Origin: Acidovorax soli
Lineage (GTDB): Bacteria > Pseudomonadota > Gammaproteobacteria > Burkholderiales > Burkholderiaceae_C
DNA: 64,000 nucleotides
Assembly: GCF_900107605.1 (NCBI RefSeq)
Contig: NZ_FNQJ01000006.1
Span: 93,877 to 157,876 of the forward strand
Direction of reading: 5' to 3'
Shown here: positions 54,692 through 63,848 of the stretch, piece by piece
Position numbering within the stretch: position 1 is the stretch's first letter
Layout: every line of letters starts with the position of its first letter
Program-made: the position numbers and the translations under genes
Notes under the pieces: generated by a model
Databases searched by the model: none
What the model was told of the DNA's origin: nothing
The model's input: the letters and a program-made list of their open reading frames with translations, nothing else

Positions 54692-56809
54692 ATGGGCGCA
54701 GCCACCCCCGATTCCGTTGTCACCACCGCCCGCGTGGGTTCCATTCTGGCCGTGACGGTGAATAACCCGCCGGTCAACGCGCTGGGCGTGGCCGTGCGCC
54801 AGGGCCTCGCCGCCGCCATGGCGGCCGCGCAGGCCGACAGCGGCGTGGCCGGCGTGCTGCTGGTGGGCGCGGGCAAGGCTTTCATTGCGGGCGCCGACAT
54901 CCGTGAATTTGGCAAACCCACCATGCCGCCATCGCTGCCCGAGGTGTGCCGCAGCATTGAAGACTGCACCAAGCCGGTGGTCGCGGTGCTGCATGGCGCA
55001 GCCCTGGGTGGTGGCCTGGAAGTGGCGCTGTCGGCCCACTACCGCCTGGCCTTGCCCGCCGCCAAGCTGGGTCTGCCCGAAGTGACGCTGGGCCTGCTGC
55101 CCGGCTCGGGTGGCACGCAGCGCGCGCCGCGCCTGATGGGCGTGAAAGCCGCCACCGAGCTGATGCTCAGCGGCCAGCACCTGTCGGCCAAGGCCGCGCT
55201 GGCTGCGGGCCTGGTCGATCAACTGGCCGAGGGCGATGATGCCCGGGCCGTCGGCCTGGATTACCTGAGCGGCCTGCTCGCGCGCAATGCGCCCGTGCGG
55301 CGCACGCGCGATATCGCCATTGCCGACCCGGCCGCAGCTTTGGCCGAGCTTGCGGCGCTGAAGGCCGACACGGCGAAAAAGATCCGGGGCCTGTTCTCGC
55401 CGCTCAAGATCATCGAATGCGTACAGGCGGCGGTGCAGCTGCCGTTTGACGAAGGCATGGCCCGCGAGCGTGCCCTGTTTCTGGAATGCCTGGACAGCCC
55501 GCAGCGCGCCGGCCTGATCCATGCCTTTTTTGCCGAGCGCGAAGTGGTCAAGGTGCCCGAGGCCCAGGCCGCCGCGCCGCGCGCGTTCGCCCGCATTGGC
55601 ATCGTTGGCGGCGGCACCATGGGCGCGGGCATTGCCGTCTCGGCCCTGGATGCGGGCTACCCCGTGACCATGGTCGAGCGCGATGCCGAATCCATCGCCC
55701 GGGGCCGTGCCAATGTGGAAAAGGTTTACACCGGCCTGGTTGCCAAGGGCCGCATGGCCGAAGAGGCCAAGGCCGCCGTCATGGCGCGCTACACCGGCAG
55801 CACTTCCTACGACGATCTGGCGAATGTGGACTTGGTGATCGAGGCCGTGTTTGAAGACCTCGAAGTCAAGAAAGCCGTTTTCAAGGAGCTGGACCGCGTG
55901 TGCAAACCCGGCGCGGTGCTGGCCACCAATACTTCGTACCTGGACATCGACGCCATCGCCGCCGCCACCCGCCGCCCGCAGGACGTGATCGGCCTGCACT
56001 TCTTCAGCCCGGCCAACATCATGAAGCTGCTGGAAATCGTGGTGCCCGCCAAGGTCAGCGCCGACGTGGTCGCCACCGCCTTCGAGCTGGCCAAGAAGCT
56101 CAAGAAAGTGCCGGTGCGCGCCGGTGTATGCGATGGCTTCATCGGCAATCGCATCCTGGCTGTGTACCGGGACGCCGCCAACCATGTACTGGAGGACGGC
56201 GCCAGCCCCTACGAGATCGACGCTGCCGTGCGCGAATTCGGCTATCCCATGGGCCCGTTCCAGGTGTCGGACCTGGCTGGCGGTGACATCGGCTGGGCCA
56301 CGCGCAAGCGCAAGGCCGCCACGCGCGACCCCAAGGCGCGCTATGTGGAAATTGCCGACCGCATCGCCGAGCGCGGCTGGTACGGTCAGAAGACCGGCCG
56401 CGGCTGGTACCTGTACCCCGAAGGCGCGCGCATGGGCCAGCAAGACCCCGAAGTGCTGGCCATTGTGGACGCCGAGCGCGCCAGGAAAGGCATCACGCCG
56501 CGCACCTTCTCGCACGAGGAGATCATGCGCCGCTACATGGCGGCCATGGTCAACGAAGGCGCCAAGGTGCTGGAGGAGGGCATCGCCCTGCGCCCGCTCG
56601 ACATCGACGTGACCTTCCTGTCCGGCTATGGCTTTCCGCGCTATCGCGGCGGCCCCATGCAATGGGCCGACATGCAGGGCCTGGACAAGGTGCTGGCCGA
56701 CATCGAGGCCTTTGCCAAGGAAGATGCGCAGTTCTGGCAACCCGCCGCCTTGCTCAAGAAGCTGGTGGCCGAGGGCCGCAACTTCGCCAGCCTGAACCAG
56801 CGCGGCTGA
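54692..56809 (+). CDS. Bifunctional enoyl-CoA hydratase/3-hydroxyacyl-CoA dehydrogenase (FadB/PimF-like)
   Basis: A 705-residue two-domain beta-oxidation enzyme. The N-terminal hydratase domain (about residues 1-190) has the oxyanion-hole sequence GAALGGGLEVAL and the second catalytic Glu in LGLPEVTLGLLPGSGGTQR. The dehydrogenase domain starts near residue 300 with the NAD-binding GIVGGGTMGAGIAVSA and contains GLHFFSPANIMKLLEIV (catalytic His). It starts at ATG 54692 with CAGGAGA upstream. First gene of the operon; substrate range is not defined by sequence, but gene order matches pim clusters for dicarboxylates. Confidence 0.94.
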   Translation: MGAATPDSVVTTARVGSILAVTVNNPPVNALGVAVRQGLAAAMAAAQADSGVAGVLLVGAGKAFIAGADIREFGKPTMPPSLPEVCRSIEDCTKPVVAVLHGAALGGGLEVALSAHYRLALPAAKLGLPEVTLGLLPGSGGTQRAPRLMGVKAATELMLSGQHLSAKAALAAGLVDQLAEGDDARAVGLDYLSGLLARNAPVRRTRDIAIADPAAALAELAALKADTAKKIRGLFSPLKIIECVQAAVQLPFDEGMARERALFLECLDSPQRAGLIHAFFAEREVVKVPEAQAAAPRAFARIGIVGGGTMGAGIAVSALDAGYPVTMVERDAESIARGRANVEKVYTGLVAKGRMAEEAKAAVMARYTGSTSYDDLANVDLVIEAVFEDLEVKKAVFKELDRVCKPGAVLATNTSYLDIDAIAAATRRPQDVIGLHFFSPANIMKLLEIVVPAKVSADVVATAFELAKKLKKVPVRAGVCDGFIGNRILAVYRDAANHVLEDGASPYEIDAAVREFGYPMGPFQVSDLAGGDIGWATRKRKAATRDPKARYVEIADRIAERGWYGQKTGRGWYLYPEGARMGQQDPEVLAIVDAERARKGITPRTFSHEEIMRRYMAAMVNEGAKVLEEGIALRPLDIDVTFLSGYGFPRYRGGPMQWADMQGLDKVLADIEAFAKEDAQFWQPAALLKKLVAEGRNFASLNQRG

Positions 56810-56824
56810 GTTCACGCACTCCTT

Positions 56825-56848
56825 CTCCCCCTGGCGGGAGAGGGGGAG
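56825..56848 (+). repeat. Hairpin between the fadB-like gene and the thiolase
   Basis: CTCCCCCT (56825-56832) and AGGGGGAG (56841-56848) form a perfect 8-bp stem with an 8-base loop. It has no T-run, so it is more likely an mRNA-stability or attenuation hairpin than a terminator; the genes around it are on the same strand. Confidence 0.5.
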
Positions 56849-56926
56849 TGTGGCATGCAGCGCCCGTCCACACTGCGCAAGCAGCCATTGATTGAAGAGA
56901 AAAACCACCCATCCAAGGAGCATCCC

Positions 56927-58126
56927 ATGCGCCAAGCCGTCATCGTCTCCACCGCCCGCACGCCGCTGGCCAAGTCGCACCGCGGCGAATTCAATACCAC
57001 CCCAGGCCCCCAGCTTGGCGCCTACGCGGTGCGCGCCGCGGTCGAGCGCGCTGGCATCGAGCCCGGCCTGATCGAGGACCTGATCTGGGGCTGCGGCTAC
57101 CCCGAGGGCACCACGGGCCGCAACATCGGCCGCCAGACCGCGCTGCGCGCGGGCCTGCCGGTGACGGTGGGCGGCACGGTGATCAACCGCTTCTGCTCCT
57201 CGGGCCTGCAGGCGATTGCCGTGGCGGCGGGGCGCATCGTGCTGGAGGGCGTTCCGGCCATGGTCGCCGGCGGCGTGGAGAGCATCTCGCTCATGAACCC
57301 CGCCGGTCGCAGCGGCGCCGCCCACCTCGACCCCTGGCTGGTGGAGCACAAGCCTGAGCTGTTCATGGAAATGATCGACACCGCCGACGTGGTGGCCCAG
57401 CGCTACGGCATCACGCGCGAGGACCAGGACGCGTTCTCGCTGCAAAGCCAGCAGCGCACCGCGGCGGCCCAGGCGAGCGGCGTGTTCGATAACGAGATCG
57501 TGCCCTGCGCCACCACCATGGCCGAGAAGAACAAGGAAACCGGCGAGGTGACCCACCGCGAGGTCGTCGCCAGGATGGACAACTGCAACCGCCCGGGCAC
57601 CACCTTGGCCGGCCTGGCCAAGCTGGAGCCCGTGAAGGGCGCGGGCAAGTTCGTCACCGCGGGCAACGCCTCGCAGCTGTCGGATGGCGCGGCCGCCTGC
57701 GTGATGATGGAGGCCGCCGAGGCCGAGCGCCGCGGCCTGCAACCGCTGGGCGCCTTCCGCGGCTTTGCCATCGCGGGCTGCGAGCCCGACGAGATGGGCA
57801 TTGGCCCGGTGTTCGCCGTGCCGCGCCTGCTGGAGCGCGCGGGTCTGACGGTGCAGGACATCGACCTGTGGGAGCTGAACGAGGCGTTTGCCTCGCAGGC
57901 GCTGTACTGCCAGCGCAGGCTGGACATTCCCATGGATCGCCTGAACGTCAACGGCGGCGCCATCTCCATTGGCCACCCCTTCGGCATGACGGGCGCGCGC
58001 CTGGCAGGCCACATCCTGCTGGAAGGCCAGCGCCGCAAGGCGCGCGGCGAGCAGGTCAAGTGGGGCGTGGTCACCATGTGCATCGGCGGCGGCATGGGCG
58101 CGGCCGGTTTGTTCGAGATTTTCTAA
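56927..58126 (+). CDS. Acetyl-CoA acyltransferase (thiolase)
   Basis: A 399-residue thiolase that cleaves 3-oxoacyl-CoA. The nucleophilic Cys is residue 90 in [26 protein letters not shown] carries the catalytic His, and the C-terminal [15 protein letters not shown] carries the second Cys. AAGGAG lies 7 bases before the ATG at 56927. It corresponds to pimB in the pim-type gene order. Follows the fadB-like gene after a 117-base gap. Confidence 0.95.
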   Translation: MRQAVIVSTARTPLAKSHRGEFNTTPGPQLGAYAVRAAVERAGIEPGLIEDLIWGCGYPEGTTGRNIGRQTALRAGLPVTVGGTVINRFCSSGLQAIAVAAGRIVLEGVPAMVAGGVESISLMNPAGRSGAAHLDPWLVEHKPELFMEMIDTADVVAQRYGITREDQDAFSLQSQQRTAAAQASGVFDNEIVPCATTMAEKNKETGEVTHREVVARMDNCNRPGTTLAGLAKLEPVKGAGKFVTAGNASQLSDGAAACVMMEAAEAERRGLQPLGAFRGFAIAGCEPDEMGIGPVFAVPRLLERAGLTVQDIDLWELNEAFASQALYCQRRLDIPMDRLNVNGGAISIGHPFGMTGARLAGHILLEGQRRKARGEQVKWGVVTMCIGGGMGAAGLFEIF

Positions 58127-58136
58127 GAGGCAAGAA

Positions 58137-59333
58137 ATGGATTTGCAATTCACTCCCGAAGAAGAGGCGTTCCGCGTCGCGGTGCGCTCGTTTCTCACAG
58201 ACCACCTGCCGCCCGCATTGGCCACCAAGGTCAAGGCTGGCCAGCGCCTGACGCGCGCCGACCAGGAGGGCTGGCACGCCATCCTGAACAAGAAGGGCTG
58301 GCTGGCCTACCACTGGCCAGCCGAGCATGGCGGCACCGGCTGGTCGGCCATCCAGAAGTTCATCTTTGACGATGAATGCGCCATGGCAGGCGCCCCGCGC
58401 CTGGTGCCCTTTGGGCTGTCCATGCTGGGTCCGGTGCTGATCAAGTTTGGCAACGAGGCCCAGAAAAAGCACTGGCTGCCGCGCATCCTGAACGGCGATG
58501 ACTGGTGGTGCCAGGGCTATTCCGAGCCCGGCGCGGGTTCGGACCTGGCCAGCCTCAAGACCACGGCGGTGCGCGCGGGCGACCATTACATCGTCAACGG
58601 CCAGAAGACCTGGACCACCCAGGGCCAGCACGCCAACATGATGTTCTGCCTGGTGCGCACCGACAAGCAGGCCAAGGCCCAGTCGGGCATCAGCTTTGTG
58701 CTGATCGACATGAACCAGCCCGGCGTGGAGGTGCGCCCCATCCGCACCCTGGACGGCGATGCCGAGGTCAACGAAGTGTTCCTGACCGACGTGAAGGTGC
58801 CCCTGGAGAACCTGGTGGGCGAGGAGAACAAGGGCTGGACCTACGCCAAGTACCTGCTGACCTACGAGCGCACGGGCATCGCCGGTGTGGGTTTCTCCAT
58901 GGCTGCGCTGGAAAAGCTCAAGGCCATCGCCAGCCGCGTGCAGCGCAATGGCAAGCCTTTGAACCAGGACCCGCAGTTCGCCACGCGCATGGCGCAGGTC
59001 GAGATCGACCTGAACAACATGGCCACGACCAATCTGCGTGTGATCGCAGCGGTGCAGGGCGGCGGCGTGCCGGGGGCTGAGAGCTCCATGCTCAAGATCC
59101 GCGGCACGGTGATCCGCCAGGAGCTGCTGTCTTTGACGCGCCGCGCCATGGGGCCGTACGCGCTGCCCTTCATCGAAGAGGCGCAGTTTGCCGAGTACCA
59201 GGATGCGCCCGTCGGCCCCAAGGAGGCCGCCACCGCCGCCGCCGCCTACTTCAACTACCGCAAGCTGTCGATCTTCGGCGGCTCCAACGAAATCCAGCGC
59301 AACATCATCTCCAAGATGCTCCTGGGGCTGTGA
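58137..59333 (+). CDS. Acyl-CoA dehydrogenase, large-subunit type (PimC-like)
   Basis: A 398-residue flavoenzyme. The FAD- and substrate-contact motif GYSEPGAGSDLASLKT and QKTWTTQGQHANMMF are clear. The C-terminal IFGGSNEIQRNIISKMLLGL has Gly where medium-chain enzymes have the catalytic Glu; a Glu in TYERTGIAGVG sits where isovaleryl-type enzymes place the base. It is followed 10 bases later by a second, different dehydrogenase, as in the pimC-pimD pair, so the two probably act together. Substrate is inferred. Confidence 0.92.
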   Translation: MDLQFTPEEEAFRVAVRSFLTDHLPPALATKVKAGQRLTRADQEGWHAILNKKGWLAYHWPAEHGGTGWSAIQKFIFDDECAMAGAPRLVPFGLSMLGPVLIKFGNEAQKKHWLPRILNGDDWWCQGYSEPGAGSDLASLKTTAVRAGDHYIVNGQKTWTTQGQHANMMFCLVRTDKQAKAQSGISFVLIDMNQPGVEVRPIRTLDGDAEVNEVFLTDVKVPLENLVGEENKGWTYAKYLLTYERTGIAGVGFSMAALEKLKAIASRVQRNGKPLNQDPQFATRMAQVEIDLNNMATTNLRVIAAVQGGGVPGAESSMLKIRGTVIRQELLSLTRRAMGPYALPFIEEAQFAEYQDAPVGPKEAATAAAAYFNYRKLSIFGGSNEIQRNIISKMLLGL

Positions 59334-59343
59334 AGGAATCGCC

Positions 59344-60474
59344 ATGAACTTTGAACACAACGAAGACCGCCGCATGCTGGCGGACGCCCTGGGCCGCTAC
59401 CTGAGCGAGCAATACCCGGCCGAATACCGCAACACCACGGCCTATGGCAGCACCGGCTACAGCGCCGAGACCTACGCCAAGCTGGCCGAGATCGGCGCCA
59501 TCGGCGCGCTGTTCACGGAAGAGCAGGGCGGCTTTGGCGGGCAAGGCCCCGACATCGCCCTGGTGTTCGAGGCCCTGGGCAACCATCTGGTGGCCGAGCC
59601 CCTGCTGGGCGCGCTGCTGGTCGGCCGTGCCTTGACCGAGGCGGGCAGCGAGGCGCAAAAGGCGCAGCTCGAAGGCATCATCGGTGGCTCCACGCTGGCC
59701 GCGCTGGCGCACGACGAGCCCGCCAACCACTACGAGCTCAATCGCGTTGCCACCACCGCCAGGAAGAACGGCAACGGCTGGGTGCTGGATGGCGCCAAGG
59801 CCGTGGTGTTGTTTGGTGACCAGGCGCAGTTGCTGCTGGTCAGCGCGCGCACCAGTGGCGCGGTAGGCGACCAGGCTGGCATCTCGCTGTTCCTGGTGCC
59901 GGGCAACACCCCGGGCATCACGGCGCGCGGCTATGGCCGCATCGATGGCGGCCACGCGGCCGAGCTGGTCCTGAGCGGCGTGCAGGTGGGTGCAGACGCG
60001 CTGCTGGGTGCAGAGGGCGCGGGCCACGCGCTGCTGGAGCGCATCACCGGTTTTGGCCTGCTGGCGCTGGCGGCCGAGAGCCTGGGCGCCACGGACAAGG
60101 CCAAGGGCGACACGCTCGAATACCTGCGCACGCGCAAGCAGTTTGGCGTGCCGATTGGCAGCTTCCAGGCCCTGCAGCATCGCATGGCCGACATGCTGCT
60201 GGAGGTGGAGCAGGCGCGCTCGGCCGTGATCAACGCCGCCGCCGCCATGGACGACACCGACCGCGTGGCGCGGGAAAAGGTCTTGTCTGCCGCCAAGTAC
60301 AGCGTGGGCAAGATCGGCACGCTGATTGCCGAGGAGGCGATCCAGCTGCACGGCGGCATCGGCGTGACCTGGGAGCTGCCGCTGGCCCACTACGCCAAGC
60401 GCCTGGTGATGATCGACCACCAGCTTGGCGACATGGACCACCATCTGGCGCGCTGGATGGCACTGGCTGCCTGA
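59344..60474 (+). CDS. Acyl-CoA dehydrogenase, small-subunit type (PimD-like)
   Basis: A 376-residue acyl-CoA dehydrogenase homologue. The N-terminus is MNFEHNEDRRMLADALGRYL. The FAD region is divergent (TLAALAHDEPANHYELN in place of the usual EPGAGSD stretch). RKQFGVPIGSFQALQHRMADM and IQLHGGIGVTWELPLAHYAKRL are conserved. The C-terminal EGT-type motif is absent (IDHQLGDMDHHLARW). Such divergent partners typically pair with the large-subunit type encoded just upstream. It begins 10 bases after that gene. Confidence 0.9.
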   Translation: MNFEHNEDRRMLADALGRYLSEQYPAEYRNTTAYGSTGYSAETYAKLAEIGAIGALFTEEQGGFGGQGPDIALVFEALGNHLVAEPLLGALLVGRALTEAGSEAQKAQLEGIIGGSTLAALAHDEPANHYELNRVATTARKNGNGWVLDGAKAVVLFGDQAQLLLVSARTSGAVGDQAGISLFLVPGNTPGITARGYGRIDGGHAAELVLSGVQVGADALLGAEGAGHALLERITGFGLLALAAESLGATDKAKGDTLEYLRTRKQFGVPIGSFQALQHRMADMLLEVEQARSAVINAAAAMDDTDRVAREKVLSAAKYSVGKIGTLIAEEAIQLHGGIGVTWELPLAHYAKRLVMIDHQLGDMDHHLARWMALAA

Positions 60475-60522
60475 GGCCGGTCTCTTGAGTCCCTCTCTTT
60501 GTTTGAAGAGGGGGTTCAAGAT

Positions 60523-60577
60523 AAAAATAGCGCAAGGCCCTTTCGCAGAAAGCGCAAATAGCTACAAAATGGATAGC
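60523..60577 (-). repeat. R1 repeat copy, reverse orientation, before the crotonase gene
   Basis: On the - strand it reads GCTATCCATTTTGTAGCTAT, TTGCGCTTTC, then CTTGCGCTATTTTT, the full R1 layout. It sits in the 116-base gap after the second acyl-CoA dehydrogenase. Its GCGCTTTCTGCGAAAGGGC stretch can fold into a hairpin. Confidence 0.6.
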
Positions 60578-60590
60578 ATAGGAGATGCCC

Positions 60591-61415
60591 GTGACCGACA
60601 ACGCCCTGGATAACGCGCCGGACAGCGCCCTGCTCACCCGCCGCGATGGCGCGGTGCTCGTGCTGTCCAACAACAACCCCGGCGCGCGCAATGCGCTCAC
60701 GCCGGGTTTCTATGCTGGACTCACGCAGGCGCTGCACGCGGCGGCGTGCGACACCTCCATAGGCGCCGTGGTGTTGACTGGCGAGGGTGGGCATTTCTGC
60801 TCCGGCGGCGACCTGCGCCAGCTCGTCCACCGGCGCGAGCTGCCCATTGCCGAGCGCCGCCAGCGCCTGGAGCTTCTGCACAACCTGGTGCGCGCCCTGC
60901 GCGACTGCCCCAAGCCCGTGATCATGGCCGTGGAGGGCGCCGCCGCAGGTGCCGGCCTGTCGCTGGCGCTGGCCGGCGACATGCTGGTGGCGGCGAAGAA
61001 TGCACAGTTCTCGGTGGCCTACGTCAAGGTGGGCCTGACGCCCGACGGTGGCGCCACGGCGCTGCTGGCCGAGTTTGTGTCGCGCCAGGTGCTCACCGAG
61101 CTGTGCCTGACGGGTGAGCGTGTCAGCGGCGAGCGCATGCACCAGCTGGGCGTGGTCAACCGCCTGACCGAACCCGGCCAGGCGCTGCACACGGCGCTGG
61201 CCCTGGCGCAGCAGATTGCCGCAGGCCCCGAGCTGGCCACCGCGCGCATCAAGCACCTGTGCCGCATGGCGCCGCGCAACACGCTGGAGCAGCAGCTCGA
61301 TCTGGAGGCGCTGTACATGCCGCTGTCGCAGGAGACCGAAGAGTCGCGCGAGGGCATAGGCGCCTTTCTGGAAAAGCGCACCCCCGATTTTGCGCGGCTG
61401 CGCACACCCCGCTGA
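60591..61415 (+). CDS. Crotonase-fold protein (enoyl-CoA hydratase/isomerase family) lacking hydratase glutamates
   Basis: A 274-residue crotonase. The oxyanion-hole sequences are GEGGHFCSGGDLRQL and VEGAAAGAGLSLALAGDM. At the two hydratase Glu positions it has Ser (AGLSLA) and a KVGLTPDGG stretch, so simple hydration is unlikely. A following Asp (TPDGG) resembles PaaG or isomerase-type and ring-opening crotonases. GTG at 60591 is preferred because AGGAG (60580-60584) is 6 bases away; an ATG at 60585 is directly adjacent to the AGGAG and too close. Its reaction in the pathway is not known. Confidence 0.86.
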   Translation: MTDNALDNAPDSALLTRRDGAVLVLSNNNPGARNALTPGFYAGLTQALHAAACDTSIGAVVLTGEGGHFCSGGDLRQLVHRRELPIAERRQRLELLHNLVRALRDCPKPVIMAVEGAAAGAGLSLALAGDMLVAAKNAQFSVAYVKVGLTPDGGATALLAEFVSRQVLTELCLTGERVSGERMHQLGVVNRLTEPGQALHTALALAQQIAAGPELATARIKHLCRMAPRNTLEQQLDLEALYMPLSQETEESREGIGAFLEKRTPDFARLRTPR

Positions 61416-61437
61416 AACCATTGCAAGGAGACGTTTC

Positions 61438-62667
61438 ATGACCGAAGCCAAGACCCAAGACCTGCCGCTGCAAGGCGTGCGCGTGCTGGATCTGTCGCGC
61501 GTTTTTGCAGGACCCATGTGCGGCATGGTGCTGGCCGACTTTGGCGCAGACGTCATCAAGGTGGAACACCCCGGCCGCGGCGACGACACGCGCGACTGGG
61601 GCCTGCGCATCGGCAAGACCGAAACCACCTACTACAACAGCATGAACCGCAGCAAGCGGTCCATCACCGTCGATCTGCAGACGCCCGAGGGGGTGAAAAT
61701 CATCCACGACCTGCTGCCCCGGTGCGATGTGGTGATCCAGAACTTCAAGACCGGTGGTGCAGAAAAACTGGGCCTGGGCTACGAGCAGCTCAAGGCCCTC
61801 AAGCCCGGCCTGATCTACTGCTCGGTGGCCGGTTACGACAGCTCCGGCCCCGAGGCCAAGCGCCCCGGCTACGACCTGGTGATCCAGGGCGAGGCGGGCC
61901 TGATGGCCCTCAACGGCGAGGCCAACCAGCCGCCGCTGAAGTTCGGCGTGGCCGTGGTCGATTTGATGACGGGCATGTACGCGGCCCAGGCCGTGCTGGC
62001 CGCGCTGTTCCAGCGCACGCGCACCGGCCTGGGCCGCCATATCGAGATGGCGCTGTACGACTGCGGCCTGATGGTGACCGGCTACTACGGGCTGGACGCG
62101 CTCAAGCTGGGCCACGACCCCGAGCGTTACGGCAACGCCCACCCGTCCATCGTGCCCTACGGCATGTACGAAGCCGCCGACGGCCCGCTGATCATCGCCG
62201 TGGGCAACAACGCGCAGTTCGACAAGTTCTGCCGCCAGGTCATAGCGCGCCCCGACATCGTCGAAGACCCGCGCTTTGCCACCAACGTGGAGCGCGCCAA
62301 GAACCGCCTGGAGCTGGGGCCCAAGCTCAAGGAGCTGGTTGCCAGCTTCCCGCGCGAAGTGCTGCTGCAGCGCCTCACCGCCGCTGGCATCCCCTGCGGC
62401 AAGGTGGCAGGCCTGCACGAAGCCCTGACCAGCGAGCGCACCCGCCGCGGCCAGCTGGTGCAGGACATGCCCCACCCGGTGGTGGGCACCACGCCGGTGT
62501 TTGCGCCGCCCTATCGCATGGACGGCCAGCGCCTGCCCATCCGCAACGCCCCGCCCACGCTGGGCGAGGGCACGCGCGAGGTGCTGCAGCAGCTGCTGCA
62601 ACTGCCCGAGAGCGAACTGCAGGCCCTGCGCGACAAGGGCGTGCTGACGCTGCCGCCGCTGGATTGA
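61438..62667 (+). CDS. CaiB/BaiF-family CoA transferase (family III)
   Basis: A 409-residue class III CoA transferase. The N-terminus GVRVLDLSRVFAGPMCGMVLADFGADVIKVEHPGRGD-type sequence binds CoA. The catalytic Asp is residue 175 in VAVVDLMTGMYAAQ, where it forms the aspartyl-CoA anhydride. AAGGAG lies 7 bases before the ATG. In this cluster it could replace an acyl-CoA ligase by moving CoA from a product such as succinyl-CoA onto the incoming acid. Donor and acceptor are unknown. Confidence 0.93.
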   Translation: MTEAKTQDLPLQGVRVLDLSRVFAGPMCGMVLADFGADVIKVEHPGRGDDTRDWGLRIGKTETTYYNSMNRSKRSITVDLQTPEGVKIIHDLLPRCDVVIQNFKTGGAEKLGLGYEQLKALKPGLIYCSVAGYDSSGPEAKRPGYDLVIQGEAGLMALNGEANQPPLKFGVAVVDLMTGMYAAQAVLAALFQRTRTGLGRHIEMALYDCGLMVTGYYGLDALKLGHDPERYGNAHPSIVPYGMYEAADGPLIIAVGNNAQFDKFCRQVIARPDIVEDPRFATNVERAKNRLELGPKLKELVASFPREVLLQRLTAAGIPCGKVAGLHEALTSERTRRGQLVQDMPHPVVGTTPVFAPPYRMDGQRLPIRNAPPTLGEGTREVLQQLLQLPESELQALRDKGVLTLPPLD

Positions 62668-62780
62668 TTCAAAAATGAGTGCTTCTGACGCATTCCAGGG
62701 AGTGGCCAGAGTCTGTTTTGAAGTAGCTGGCACCCGCCTCGACTGACCCGTTCCATCCCACCCACTGACAAGGAGGCAGC

Positions 62781-63788
62781 ATGCCTTTTTCTCCCACTCC
62801 ATCGTTGACCCGATTCACCCGCCGCGCCGCGTTGGCGCTGGCCACCGTTCCGCTGTTGCTGGGCAGCGCCATGGCGCAGCAGGCCGCCTGGCCCGACAAG
62901 ATGATCAAGCTGATCGTGCCCTTCCCGGCGGGCGGGCCTACCGATACGGCGTCGCGCATCGTCGGCCAGAAGCTGGGCGAGCGTCTCAAGCAGACCGTAC
63001 TCGTCGAGAACAAGGCGGGCGCCTCCGGGTCGATTGCCGCCGCCCAGGTCAGCAAAAGCGCTCCCGACGGCTACACGCTGATGATGCTGGCCACGCCCAC
63101 GCTGCTGGCGCCGCACCTGTACAAGAAGGCAGGCTACGACACGGTGAAAGACTTCACCCCCGTGGCCACGGTGTATGACCTGCCCATCGTGGTGGTGGTC
63201 AATCCCAAACTGCTGCCCGATGTGACCGACCTCAAGAGCCTTATCGCCAACGCCAAGGCGCAAAAGACGCCGCTCAACTACACCAGCTCGGGCGCCGGCA
63301 GCTTTGGCCACCTGAGCATGGAGCTGCTCAAGCAGATGGCGGCTTTTGACATGCAGCACGTGCCCTACAAGGGCGGCGTGCCGGCCATCACCGACACCAT
63401 TGGCGGCCAGGTGCCCATCATGTATGCCGACCTGGTGGCTGCACTGCCGCACATCCAGGCGGGCAAGCTGCGCGCCATCGCCGTGGGCTCGCCACAGCGC
63501 GTGGCCATGCTGCCCGATGTGAAAACCATTGCCGAGCAGGGTATCAAGGGCTACGACGCCGTGTCGTGGGGCGGCCTGCTGGCGCCAGCGGGCACGCCCA
63601 AGGCCGTGGTCGAGCGCATTGCGGGTGAGGTCAAGCAGATCCTGGCCGACAAGGAAATCCAGGACAAGCTGCTGCACGCGGGCGCCATCGCCAATTTCCA
63701 GGACCCGGCGCAAATGGGCCAGCGCGTGCAGCAGGACTACACCCGCTGGGGCCAGCTGATCCGCGACAAGGGAATTGCCTCCGAGTAA
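62781..63788 (+). CDS. Bug/TctC-family periplasmic solute-binding protein
   Basis: A 335-residue tripartite-tricarboxylate-type binding protein. Signal peptide: about residues 1-33, with TRRAALALATVPLLLGSAMAQ (twin arginine followed by Ala, so Sec or Tat). Mature motifs: IKLIVPFPAGGPTDTASRIVG, VENKAGASGSIAA and HVPYKGGVPAITD. Bug proteins bind carboxylates, including dicarboxylates such as adipate. No TctAB membrane components are next to it, as is common for Bug genes. It is separated from the CoA transferase by 113 bases containing an R1-like degenerate stretch. Confidence 0.94.
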   Translation: MPFSPTPSLTRFTRRAALALATVPLLLGSAMAQQAAWPDKMIKLIVPFPAGGPTDTASRIVGQKLGERLKQTVLVENKAGASGSIAAAQVSKSAPDGYTLMMLATPTLLAPHLYKKAGYDTVKDFTPVATVYDLPIVVVVNPKLLPDVTDLKSLIANAKAQKTPLNYTSSGAGSFGHLSMELLKQMAAFDMQHVPYKGGVPAITDTIGGQVPIMYADLVAALPHIQAGKLRAIAVGSPQRVAMLPDVKTIAEQGIKGYDAVSWGGLLAPAGTPKAVVERIAGEVKQILADKEIQDKLLHAGAIANFQDPAQMGQRVQQDYTRWGQLIRDKGIASE

Positions 63789-63848
63789 GGCCGCCATGCC
63801 GGCGCGCATATCCGCATTTATTTCTCCAATCCACAAGGAAACCTTCTG

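Noticed and set aside
54590..58291. A 1233-codon open frame on the - strand across the beta-oxidation genes
   Set aside because: It is the shadow of strongly conserved + strand enzymes in G/C-rich DNA; its translation is His/Ala/Gly-rich low-complexity sequence without domains.
62668..62780. A further R1 repeat copy between the CoA transferase and the Bug gene
   Set aside because: Reading the - strand, AGCTACTTCAAAACAGA and a later ATTTTTGAATC fit only loosely; the match is too weak to list as a feature.
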